Positions 1 through 6,819 of a stretch of 64,000 nucleotides of DNA are shown in pieces. Origin of the DNA: Streptomyces sp. Ag109_O5-1. Its GTDB lineage: Bacteria; Actinomycetota; Actinomycetes; Streptomycetales; Streptomycetaceae. The stretch covers positions 4,960,001 to 5,024,000 of the forward strand of contig NZ_RKQF01000001.1 in the NCBI RefSeq assembly GCF_003814875.1, read 5' to 3'. The position numbers and the translations under genes were made by a program. The stretch's first letter is position 1. The number at the start of each line of letters is the position of its first letter. The notes beneath the pieces were generated by a model. It saw only the letters and a program-made list of their open reading frames with translations, searched no databases and was not told where the DNA came from.

Positions 1-1173
1 AACGACCACCTCGCCCCCCTCCTCACCCCCGAGGGCCGCGCCCTCCTCGACGAGGTGCGCGGCACCGCACCCGCCGACGAACTCGCCGTGGCCACCCGGC
101 TGCGCCGTGAGCACCCCGCCGAACTGGTGTCGGCGGCACTCGCCCAGGCCCGGCTGCGGCAGCGGGCGGCGGCGAAGTTCGGGGACGCGGACGCGGACCG
201 TATGTTCTTCACACCGAACGGGGTCGAGCAGTCGACGCGCGCGACCGTCGCCGCGTACCGGGCCGAGCGCTTCCGGGCGCTGGGCGTGCGGTCCGTCGCC
301 GACCTGTGCTGCGGGATCGGGGGCGACGCGATCGCGCTCGCGCGGGCGGGGATCCGGGTGCTCGCCGTGGACCGGGATCCGGTGACCGCGGCCACCGCCC
401 GGGCGAACGCCGAGGCGCTCGGGCTCGCCGGCCTGATCGAGGTCCGCGAGGCGGACGTCGCGGAGGTGGACACGGCCGGCTACGACGCCGTGTTCGTCGA
501 CCCGGCCCGGCGCGGCGGCCGCGGCCGCATCTTCGACCCGGAGGCCTACTCACCGCCCCTGTCCTGGGCGATCGGGGCCGCGTCGACGGCCCCTGTCGCC
601 GCGCTGAAGATCGCCCCCGGCATCCCGCACGAGGCGATCCCGGCGGCCGCCGAGGCGGAGTGGATCTCGGACGCGGGCGATGTGAAGGAGGCGGTGCTGT
701 GGTTCGGGACGGCACCGGGGGCGGTGCGCGCCACCCTCCTCCCCGGCCGGCGCACGCTGCTCGGCAGGGGGCTGCCCGACCCGGCGGTCCGGCCCGTGGG
801 CCACTACCTCTACGAGCCGGACGGCGCCGTCATCCGCGCCCACCTGGTCGCCGAGGTGGCCGAGGACCTCTCCGGCGGCCTGATCGACCCGACGATCGCG
901 TACATCACGGCGGACGGACTCCACGCCACCGACTACGCGTCGGCCTACGAGATCACGGATCAGCTGCCCTTCAACGTGAAGAAGCTGAAGGCCCTGCTGC
1001 GGGAGCGCGAGGTCGGGATCCTGACCGTGAAGAAGCGGGGCTCGGCCGTGGAGCCGGAGGAACTGCGCAGGAAGGCCCTTCCGAAGCCGCAGGGCCGGAA
1101 CGCGGCGACCGTGTTCCTGACCCGGGTCGCGGGGGCGCCGACGATGCTGCTGGGCCACCCGGCCCGGCCCTAG
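1..1173 (+). CDS. Class I SAM-dependent methyltransferase with THUMP-like C-terminus (5' partial)
   Basis: The frame is open to the first base, so the true start lies left of the window; 390 codons are visible and little is probably missing. Motif I of a Rossmann SAM-binding fold is visible (ADLCCGIGGDAIALARAG) and is followed by an acidic loop (AVDRD). A DPAR catalytic-loop motif (VFVDPARRGGRGR) lies about 55 residues later. The tail (VKKRGSAVEPEELRRK) matches the THUMP-like module found at the end of this methyltransferase family. The THUMP-like tail suggests an RNA substrate, but the substrate is not established. It converges on the sigma-factor gene, whose stop is only 6 bp away. Confidence 0.85.
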   Translation, partial: NDHLAPLLTPEGRALLDEVRGTAPADELAVATRLRREHPAELVSAALAQARLRQRAAAKFGDADADRMFFTPNGVEQSTRATVAAYRAERFRALGVRSVADLCCGIGGDAIALARAGIRVLAVDRDPVTAATARANAEALGLAGLIEVREADVAEVDTAGYDAVFVDPARRGGRGRIFDPEAYSPPLSWAIGAASTAPVAALKIAPGIPHEAIPAAAEAEWISDAGDVKEAVLWFGTAPGAVRATLLPGRRTLLGRGLPDPAVRPVGHYLYEPDGAVIRAHLVAEVAEDLSGGLIDPTIAYITADGLHATDYASAYEITDQLPFNVKKLKALLREREVGILTVKKRGSAVEPEELRRKALPKPQGRNAATVFLTRVAGAPTMLLGHPARP

Positions 1174-1179
1174 AGATCC

Positions 1180-2442
1180 CTACACCTCCCCCGCCCGCCG
1201 TAGCAGCAGTTCCCGCTCCCGCTCGTTGCGCGCCAGTCCCGCCGCCCGTTCGAACTCCGCGCGGGCCTCCGTCACGCGGCCCAGGCGGGCGAGCAGGTCG
1301 CCCCGCACGCTGGGCAGCAGGTGGTAGTCGCGGAGGGTGGGTTCGTCTGTCAGCCGGTCCACGATCTCCAGACCGGCCGCCGGCCCCCGCGCCATCGACA
1401 CGGCGACGGCCCGGTTCAGCTCGACGACAGGGGACGGGGACCGGGCGGCCAGCAGCCCGTACAGGGTGGCGATGGCCGTCCAGTCGGTCTCCTCGTAGGT
1501 GTAGGCATGCGCGTGGCAGGCCGCGATGGCCGCCTGGAGGGCGTACGGCCCCGGGACGCCGGTGGCCGTGGCGTCGGCGCGGGCCAGGGCCCTGATGCCG
1601 CGGGCGATGAGCATGCGGTTCCAGCGGCGGCGGTTCTGGTCCCTGAGGAGGACGGGCTCGCCGTCGGCACCGGTACGGGCGGCCGTGCGGGAGGACTGGA
1701 ATTCGAGGAGCGAGGTGAGCGCGTGCACCTCCGGTTCCTTCGGCATCAGGGAGGACAGCACGCGGGCCAGCCGCAGGGCGTCCTCGCAGAGCGAGGGGCG
1801 CAGCCAGTCGTCGCCCGCCGTGGCCGCGTAACCCTCGTTGTAGATCAGGTAGATGACGTCCAGGACCGAGCCGAGACGGGCGTCGCGGTCGGGGCCGTAG
1901 GGCACCTCGAAGGCGATGTTCTTCGTCGCGAGGGTGCGCTTGGCGCGGACGATGCGCTGGGCGATCGTCGGCTCGGGGACGAGGAAGGCGCGGGCGATCT
2001 CGGCCGTGCTCAGACCGCCGAGCAGGCGCAGGGTGAGGGCCGTGCGGGCCTCCGGGGACAGCACCGGATGGCAGGCGGTGAAGACCAGTCGGAGCAGGTC
2101 GTCGTCGATGTCGTCCGGGTCGGCCGGCTCCTGCGGCGGGGCGGTGGTCTCCGTGCTGCGGCCGATCTCCGCGAGCTTGCGGGCGTAGTTCTCCCGGCGC
2201 CGGACCAGGTCGACGGCGCGGTGGCGGGCGGTGGCCATGAGCCAGGCGCCCGGGTTGTCGGGCACACCGTCGCGGGGCCACTGCTCCAGGGCGGCGACGA
2301 GGGCGTCCTGCGCGAGCTCCTCCGCGATGCCGACGTCCCGGACGATCCGGGCGACGCCGGCGATCACGCGGGGCGATTCGAGCCGGAAGACGGTCTCGAT
2401 GGCGTGGCGGGGGTCGGCCTCGGCGGGGGGCTGTGTGCTCAC
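1180..2442 (-). CDS. ECF42-group RNA polymerase sigma factor
   Basis: A sigma-70 region 2 (residues about 15-85, with the AEELAQDALVAALEQWP and NPGAWLMATARHRAVD stretches) is followed by region 4 (about 115-175, with LSTAEIARAFLVPEPTIAQR) and a C-terminal extension of about 200 residues that looks TPR-like. This long tail, together with an adjacent DGPF (YCII-related) gene, is the hallmark of ECF42 sigma factors. They lack a classical anti-sigma factor, and the tail is thought to control activity. A GTG at 2442 is preferred because the protein then starts MSTQPP; another in-frame GTG lies at 2463. The gene follows the DGPF gene by 43 bp in the same direction, probably one transcript. Confidence 0.9.
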   Translation of the reverse strand: MSTQPPAEADPRHAIETVFRLESPRVIAGVARIVRDVGIAEELAQDALVAALEQWPRDGVPDNPGAWLMATARHRAVDLVRRRENYARKLAEIGRSTETTAPPQEPADPDDIDDDLLRLVFTACHPVLSPEARTALTLRLLGGLSTAEIARAFLVPEPTIAQRIVRAKRTLATKNIAFEVPYGPDRDARLGSVLDVIYLIYNEGYAATAGDDWLRPSLCEDALRLARVLSSLMPKEPEVHALTSLLEFQSSRTAARTGADGEPVLLRDQNRRRWNRMLIARGIRALARADATATGVPGPYALQAAIAACHAHAYTYEETDWTAIATLYGLLAARSPSPVVELNRAVAVSMARGPAAGLEIVDRLTDEPTLRDYHLLPSVRGDLLARLGRVTEARAEFERAAGLARNERERELLLRRAGEV

Positions 2443-2485
2443 AGCCCCCCATGCAACACCCACCGTCGGACCTGCGCCAGGAAGG

Positions 2486-2842
2486 TCAGCCCTCGGCGAT
2501 CTCCCGCACCTCGCAGGTGACCGTCCAGAACTCCTCGTGCACCTTCAGGAACCGCTTGGTCCACTCCAGGGCCTCGGCCTTGTCCTTGCACTGCATGATC
2601 GCGTAACCGCCGACGACCTCCTTGGACTCGGTGAACGGGCCGTCGGTGACGGAGATCTTCCCGCCCTCCCAGTGCACCCGGGTGCCGTCGGCGGTCGGCG
2701 TCAGCCCGGCGGTGTCCAGCATCACGCCGGCCTTGGTGATCTCCTCGATCAGCTCCCCCATCCGCTGCATCAGCGCCTCGCTGGGGCCCTCGGCGGGGAC
2801 GGAGCTCTCGTCGATGCGCACGAGCGACAGGTAACGGGGCAT
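2486..2842 (-). CDS. YCII-related DGPF-domain protein, ECF42 partner
   Basis: This 118-residue protein contains the diagnostic motif (VTDGPFTESKEVVGGY) of the YCII/DGPF family, small dimeric alpha-beta barrel proteins. In actinobacteria such genes are the standard companions of ECF42 sigma factors, and here the sigma gene follows directly. The biochemical role is not known; links to stress responses are only suggested. The ATG at 2842 has a clear ribosome site (GAGGAG) 5 bp upstream, which rejects a longer in-frame start. Confidence 0.9.
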   Translation of the reverse strand: MPRYLSLVRIDESSVPAEGPSEALMQRMGELIEEITKAGVMLDTAGLTPTADGTRVHWEGGKISVTDGPFTESKEVVGGYAIMQCKDKAEALEWTKRFLKVHEEFWTVTCEVREIAEG

Positions 2843-2946
2843 GGTGACTCCTCGGGTTCCACTGCGCGGGGGCTCTCCCCGCATCTCACCCTTGCGTCGA
2901 ACGGCCCCCCGCCGGATCGACACGCCCGCCGGAATTCCCCGAAGTT

Positions 2947-2998
2947 TTTTCCGCCCCGCCTACCGCAACGAGTTTTCCGCTCCGCCTACTGCAACGAC
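2947..2998. repeat. 26-bp tandem duplication across the stop codon of the LCP gene
   Basis: Two adjacent 26-bp units (2947-2972 and 2973-2998) share 23 of 26 bases. The right unit contains the last codons and the stop of the LCP gene. The left unit is a decayed copy in the 3' untranslated region that retains the TTTTCCGC and CCGCCTAC cores. Confidence 0.8.
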
Positions 2999-4041
2999 TT
3001 CCACAGCTCGCTCGCCGCCGGCTCCTTCGCGATCACCCGGTTGGGGTCGGAGGGGGCGGTCACCACGGGCATCATCACCGTCTTGACGTTGTGCGAGGTC
3101 AGGCCCTTCAGGCTCTGGCCGAGGCGCATCAGTTCACTGAGGGAGTCCAGGCCGGTGTCGGTGGTGAGGCTGGCGGTGACCGCGTCGGCGACCTCGTACA
3201 GCTTGGCCGGGTCGGTGAGGAGGCTGATGGAGGCCATCTGGTCGAGGAGGGCCTTCACCAGTTTCTGCTGGAGGCCTATCCGGCCGAGGTCGCTGCCGTC
3301 ACCGATGCCGTGCCGGGTGCGGGCCAGGGCCAGGGCCGTGGTGCCGTCGAGGTGGTGGGTGCCCTTCTTCAGGTGCAGGTGGCTGTCGTCGTCATCGATG
3401 TCCTGGTCGGTCGTCACGGTCACCCCGCCGAGCGCGTCGACCAGCTTGGCGAAGCCCGAGAAGTCGATCTCCAGGTAGTGGTCCATACGGACGCCGGTGA
3501 TCGACTCGACCGTCTTCACCGCGCACACCGCCCCGCCCACCGAATAGGCGCTGTTGAACATCGAGTTGTAGGCGACGGCCGTCGAACCGCCGGAGGACAG
3601 CGGGCAGGAGGGCCGGGTGACCAGGGTGTCCCGCGGGATGCTGACGACGGTGGCCGACGTCCGGCCCGCGTCGATGTGCACCACCATCGCCGTGTCGGAG
3701 CGGGCGCCCGAGCTGCTGCCGCCGCCGAGTTTCTTGTTCTCCTTGCCGCTGCGCGAGTCCGAGCCCAGCACCAGGATGTTCACGGAACCCGTGGGCAGCG
3801 GGGACGCGGAGGCGGACGCGGACGCCGTCGGTGTCGTCACCGCCTTCGCCGGACGGTCGTCCCCGAGCGCGCTGTTGATGTCGACGCTCTTGATGTTGTC
3901 GTTGAGGTGCACATAGGCCCACCCCGCGGCCGCGATGGAGAGCGTCATGACCCCCGCCAGGGTGAGGCCGACGATCTTCAGCGCTCTCGACCGCCGGCCC
4001 ACCCGTCTGCCCGCTTCGCGTTGCTCCTCGAGTCCCGTCAC
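2986..4041 (-). CDS. LytR-CpsA-Psr (LCP) family cell-wall glycopolymer transferase
   Basis: The 351-residue protein has a short cytoplasmic N-terminus rich in Arg, one transmembrane segment (about 22-44), a Ser/Ala-rich linker (about 70-85) and an LCP domain. Family motifs are present: NILVLGSDSRSG, SDTAMVVHID, VSIPRDTLV and the RTRHGIGDGSDLGR arginine cluster that binds the pyrophosphate of the lipid donor. LCP enzymes move teichoic-acid-like or other glycopolymers from an undecaprenyl carrier to peptidoglycan on the outer face of the membrane. The start is a GTG. The gene stands alone between the xylanase and the DGPF-sigma pair. Confidence 0.92.
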   Translation of the reverse strand: MTGLEEQREAGRRVGRRSRALKIVGLTLAGVMTLSIAAAGWAYVHLNDNIKSVDINSALGDDRPAKAVTTPTASASASASPLPTGSVNILVLGSDSRSGKENKKLGGGSSSGARSDTAMVVHIDAGRTSATVVSIPRDTLVTRPSCPLSSGGSTAVAYNSMFNSAYSVGGAVCAVKTVESITGVRMDHYLEIDFSGFAKLVDALGGVTVTTDQDIDDDDSHLHLKKGTHHLDGTTALALARTRHGIGDGSDLGRIGLQQKLVKALLDQMASISLLTDPAKLYEVADAVTASLTTDTGLDSLSELMRLGQSLKGLTSHNVKTVMMPVVTAPSDPNRVIAKEPAASELWKSLQ

Positions 4042-4135
4042 GGGCAGGAACGTAAGTCCGAATTATTAGGGGAGTGTTAGTGGAAGCGCGGTGAAGAGGT
4101 TTTCTTCGGAAAATCTCACGCTTCTCAGTCCCGCT

Positions 4136-5497
4136 TTACCCAAGAGTCACACTGGGCACGGGATTGCTCCCGCTCCAGGACGCGTTGAACCCGAAGGTCA
4201 CCGAACTCCCGTCCGCGACCGTCCCGTTGTAGGAGGCGTTCGCGCAGGACACGTCCGCGCCCGACTGGGTGCAGGTGGCGTTCCAGGCCTGGGTGATCTG
4301 CTGTCCGGCGCCGTACGTCCAACTCACCTTCCAGGACGAGAGGGCGGCACCCGAGCAGGAGATCGTCACCTGGCCCGTGAAGCCGGTGGTCCACTGGTTC
4401 GACACGCTGTAGGCGGCGGTGCAGGCACCGGTCGGCGGTGTGGTGGTCGTCCCGCCGAGTGCTTCCGAGATGCCGTAGTACGCCGGTTTCGGCGCGTAGT
4501 TCGCGTCGTACGGTGTCGCCGCCCCGTACCCCGGGAACGTGCTGTCCACCCAGGAGTCGGAGTCGGAGAAGCCCCACACGGTGACGTTGACGCAGCGGCT
4601 CACGGCGACGCACGCGGCCACCACCGACTTGAAGTCGGCTTTCTGCTGGGCGAGTTTCGTGCTGTCGGCGGGCAGCGCCATCCGCACGTCCAGCTCGGTG
4701 ATCGCCACGTCGACGCCCAGGTCGGCGAAGCGCTGGATGTTCTGCTGGAGCGTGGACGGGACCTGGCCGAGGATGAGGTGGGCCTGCAGACCGACCCCGT
4801 CGATCGGGACGCCCGCCGCCTTCAGGGACTTGACCAGGTTGTACAGGGCGTCGGACTTCGCGTTCACGCCCTCCACGTTGTAGTCGTTGATGTACAGCTT
4901 GGCGGCCGGGTCGGCCGCGTGCGCCCAGGTCAGGGCGTTGGCGATGTAGCCGGAACCGAGGCCGTTGTACCAGAGGGTGGACCGGTAGGTGCCGTCCTCG
5001 TTGAACGGCTCGTTGACCACGTCCCAGGCGGCGATCTCGCCCTTGTAGCGGCCGACCTCGGTGCTGATGTGGTTCTGCAGCAGACTGCTGAGCTGGGCGG
5101 ACGTCCAGGTGCCGTTCGTCAGCCAGCTGGGGTTCTGGCTGTGCCAGACCAGGGTGTGGCCACGCACCTGCTGGTTGTGGGCCTGGGCGAAGGCGACGAT
5201 CTGGTCGGCCTCGGTCCAGTTGAAGGTGCCCTGGGTGGGCTCGACGGTCCCCCACTTCATGGCGTTGCCCGGGGTCAGCGAGCTGAACTGGCTGCCGGCG
5301 AGGTCACCGTACGTCCCGGTGAGCTTGGAGCCGGTGACCGCGGTGCCGATGACCTTGCCCTGCGCCGCGGCGAGGTCGCGCAGCGGGGTGTCGGCGGCGT
5401 GCGCGGGGAGGGTGCCGGCGGTGAACAGGCCCGCGGCGGCGACCAGGCCGGCCAGCCCGGCCCGTAACAGACCGCTGAAGGTTCTGGAGGTTCTCAT
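4136..5497 (-). CDS. Secreted GH10 endo-1,4-beta-xylanase with C-terminal CBM2
   Basis: The 453-residue precursor carries a signal peptide (1-35, cleavage after AHA), a GH10 catalytic barrel (about 36-348), a short Thr/Pro linker and a family 2 carbohydrate-binding module (about 358-453, with CBM2-type tryptophans and a Cys near each end). The acid/base is Glu163 in WDVVNEP and the nucleophile is Glu268 in ITELDV. It would cut the xylan backbone outside the cell, with the CBM2 holding it on cellulose or xylan. The ATG at 5497 is supported by GGAGG 8 bp upstream. A palindrome (5510-5520) overlaps this ribosome site and matches the elements in front of the GH3 gene. Confidence 0.95.
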   Translation of the reverse strand: MRTSRTFSGLLRAGLAGLVAAAGLFTAGTLPAHAADTPLRDLAAAQGKVIGTAVTGSKLTGTYGDLAGSQFSSLTPGNAMKWGTVEPTQGTFNWTEADQIVAFAQAHNQQVRGHTLVWHSQNPSWLTNGTWTSAQLSSLLQNHISTEVGRYKGEIAAWDVVNEPFNEDGTYRSTLWYNGLGSGYIANALTWAHAADPAAKLYINDYNVEGVNAKSDALYNLVKSLKAAGVPIDGVGLQAHLILGQVPSTLQQNIQRFADLGVDVAITELDVRMALPADSTKLAQQKADFKSVVAACVAVSRCVNVTVWGFSDSDSWVDSTFPGYGAATPYDANYAPKPAYYGISEALGGTTTTPPTGACTAAYSVSNQWTTGFTGQVTISCSGAALSSWKVSWTYGAGQQITQAWNATCTQSGADVSCANASYNGTVADGSSVTFGFNASWSGSNPVPSVTLG

Positions 5498-5509
5498 GCG
5501 GGTAGCCTC

Positions 5510-5520
5510 CGAAAGTTTCG
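5510..5520 (-). promoter_or_regulatory. Predicted LacI-type operator at the xylanase ribosome-binding site
   Basis: On the minus strand the sequence reads CGAAACTTTCG, with 5-bp arms (CGAAA/TTTCG) around one base, running straight into the GGAGG ribosome site. It differs by one base from the CGAAACATTCG copy in front of the GH3 gene. CGAAA-N-TTTCG type elements are known in front of streptomycete xylanase genes. That the LacI protein encoded next door binds here is inference. Confidence 0.55.
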
Positions 5521-5601
5521 GTCGTGCAACCGATTGACTTCGGAGGAGTGTGGGGGCGGTCGCACCACCCGTCAATACGTCAACTTTTGGCCAAGCCCGC
5601 C

Positions 5602-6633
5602 TCACCCGGTCGCGGGCGCCGCCGTACTCGACCGCACCACCAGACTCGTCGCCAGCTCCACCCGGGTAGCCGTCGTGGCCTCCTCCGCCCGCCCCATCTC
5701 AAGGACCAGCCGCGCCGCCGCCTCTGCCATCTCGGTCAGCGGCTGCCGTACGGTCGTCAGCGGCGGCCCCACCCAGCGGGCCACCGGCAGATCGTCGAAC
5801 CCGACGATGCTCACGTCCTCCGGGATCCGCAGCCCCAGCTCGCGCGCGGCCTCGTACAGCCCGAGGGCCTGGAGGTCGTTGCCGGTGAAGATCGCGGTGG
5901 GCCGGTCGGGCATGCGCAGCAGCTCCAGGCCGAGCCGGTGGCCGGCGTCGTGGTGGAAGTCGCCGGCCTTGATGAGCTCCTGGTCGACGGGCAGTCCGGC
6001 GGTCTCCAGCGCGGCCCGGTATCCGTCCACCCGGGCCCGGCTGCACATCATCCGGGAGGGCCCGCTGATCGCCCCGATGCGCCGGTGCCCCAGCTCGACG
6101 AGGTGCCGGGTGGCGGCGAGCCCGCCCTGCCAGTTGGTCGCGCCGATCGACGGCACGTCCGGCCCCGGGTCCCCCGCCGGGTCCATCACCACGAACGGGA
6201 TCGACCGGCTCTGCAGCAGCGCCCGCTGCGACTCGTCGAGCCCCGACAGCACCAGCACCACTCCGTGCGGCCGCCGGGCCGCGACCTGGTCCGCCCAGGT
6301 CCGCCCGGGAGTCAGCCGCCCGGCGGACTCGCTGAGCACCACGCTCAGACCGGCGTCCCGGGCCACGTTCTCCACCCCCCGGATGACCTCCATCGCCCAG
6401 GCGCTCTCCAGCTCGTGGAAGACCAGGTCGATCAACGGCGAACGGGAGGCCTCGGCGCGGCGGCGCCGGTAGCCGTAGGCGCGCAGCAGCTCCTCGACGC
6501 GGGTGCGGGTCGCCGGGGCGACGTCGGCTCGACCGTTGAGGACCTTCGAAACAGTCGGAGCGGACACCCCGGCCTCACGGGCGATTTCGGCGAGCGTCGC
6601 CGTCTGCGTTTCTGTGGGCTTGGGAGGCGTCAT
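5602..6633 (-). CDS. LacI-family transcriptional regulator of the xylan island
   Basis: The 343-residue protein has an N-terminal LacI helix-turn-helix (about 13-60: ATLAEIAREAGVSAPTVSKV, then a hinge) and a periplasmic-binding-protein-like sensor domain (about 65-335, with FTGNDLQALGLYEAARELG and a VSIVGFDDLPVARW strand). It lies between and points toward the xylanase gene, and is divergent from the GH3 gene. This arrangement, with shared palindromes in both target promoters, suggests a local repressor released by a xylan or cellulose breakdown sugar. The ligand cannot be read from the sequence. The ATG at 6633 lacks a strong ribosome site. Confidence 0.92.
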   Translation of the reverse strand: MTPPKPTETQTATLAEIAREAGVSAPTVSKVLNGRADVAPATRTRVEELLRAYGYRRRRAEASRSPLIDLVFHELESAWAMEVIRGVENVARDAGLSVVLSESAGRLTPGRTWADQVAARRPHGVVLVLSGLDESQRALLQSRSIPFVVMDPAGDPGPDVPSIGATNWQGGLAATRHLVELGHRRIGAISGPSRMMCSRARVDGYRAALETAGLPVDQELIKAGDFHHDAGHRLGLELLRMPDRPTAIFTGNDLQALGLYEAARELGLRIPEDVSIVGFDDLPVARWVGPPLTTVRQPLTEMAEAAARLVLEMGRAEEATTATRVELATSLVVRSSTAAPATG

Positions 6634-6665
6634 GCCCGCGATCGTATCCCTGCGCTCCCCCTTGA

Positions 6666-6724
6666 CGAAGACCTTCGCACGCCATAGGTTTCCGGAACAT
6701 TCGGTGTGTGGTACGAAACATTCG
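6666..6724. promoter_or_regulatory. Cluster of three operator-like palindromes between the lacI-type and GH3 genes
   Basis: Three related dyads sit in the divergent promoter region: CGAAGACCTTCG (6666-6677), CGGAACATTCG (6693-6703) and CGAAACATTCG (6714-6724). The last two are exactly 21 bp apart, two helical turns. The third extends to ACGAA-ACA-TTCGT. They resemble the element at the xylanase start, so a common regulator for all three genes is likely. Confidence 0.5.
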
Positions 6725-6738
6725 TGGCAGCGTTCGTA

Positions 6739-6806
6739 GCAGAGAACCCCGCAGAGAACCTCGCAGTGAGCACGCAGTGAGCACGCAGTGAGCACGCAGA
6801 GAGCAG
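6739..6806. repeat. Short tandem repeat in the GH3 5' leader
   Basis: Three perfect 11-bp copies of GCAGTGAGCAC (6763-6773, 6774-6784, 6785-6795) are preceded by two related 12-bp units starting GCAGAGAACC and followed by one starting GCAGAGAGC. The array ends 14 bp before the GH3 start codon and would lie in its mRNA leader. Confidence 0.8.
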
Positions 6807-6819
6807 AGACGGGAGTTTC

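Noticed and set aside
6739..6806. Possible CRISPR array
   Set aside because: Units are 11-12 bp, directly adjacent, with no spacers and no cas genes.
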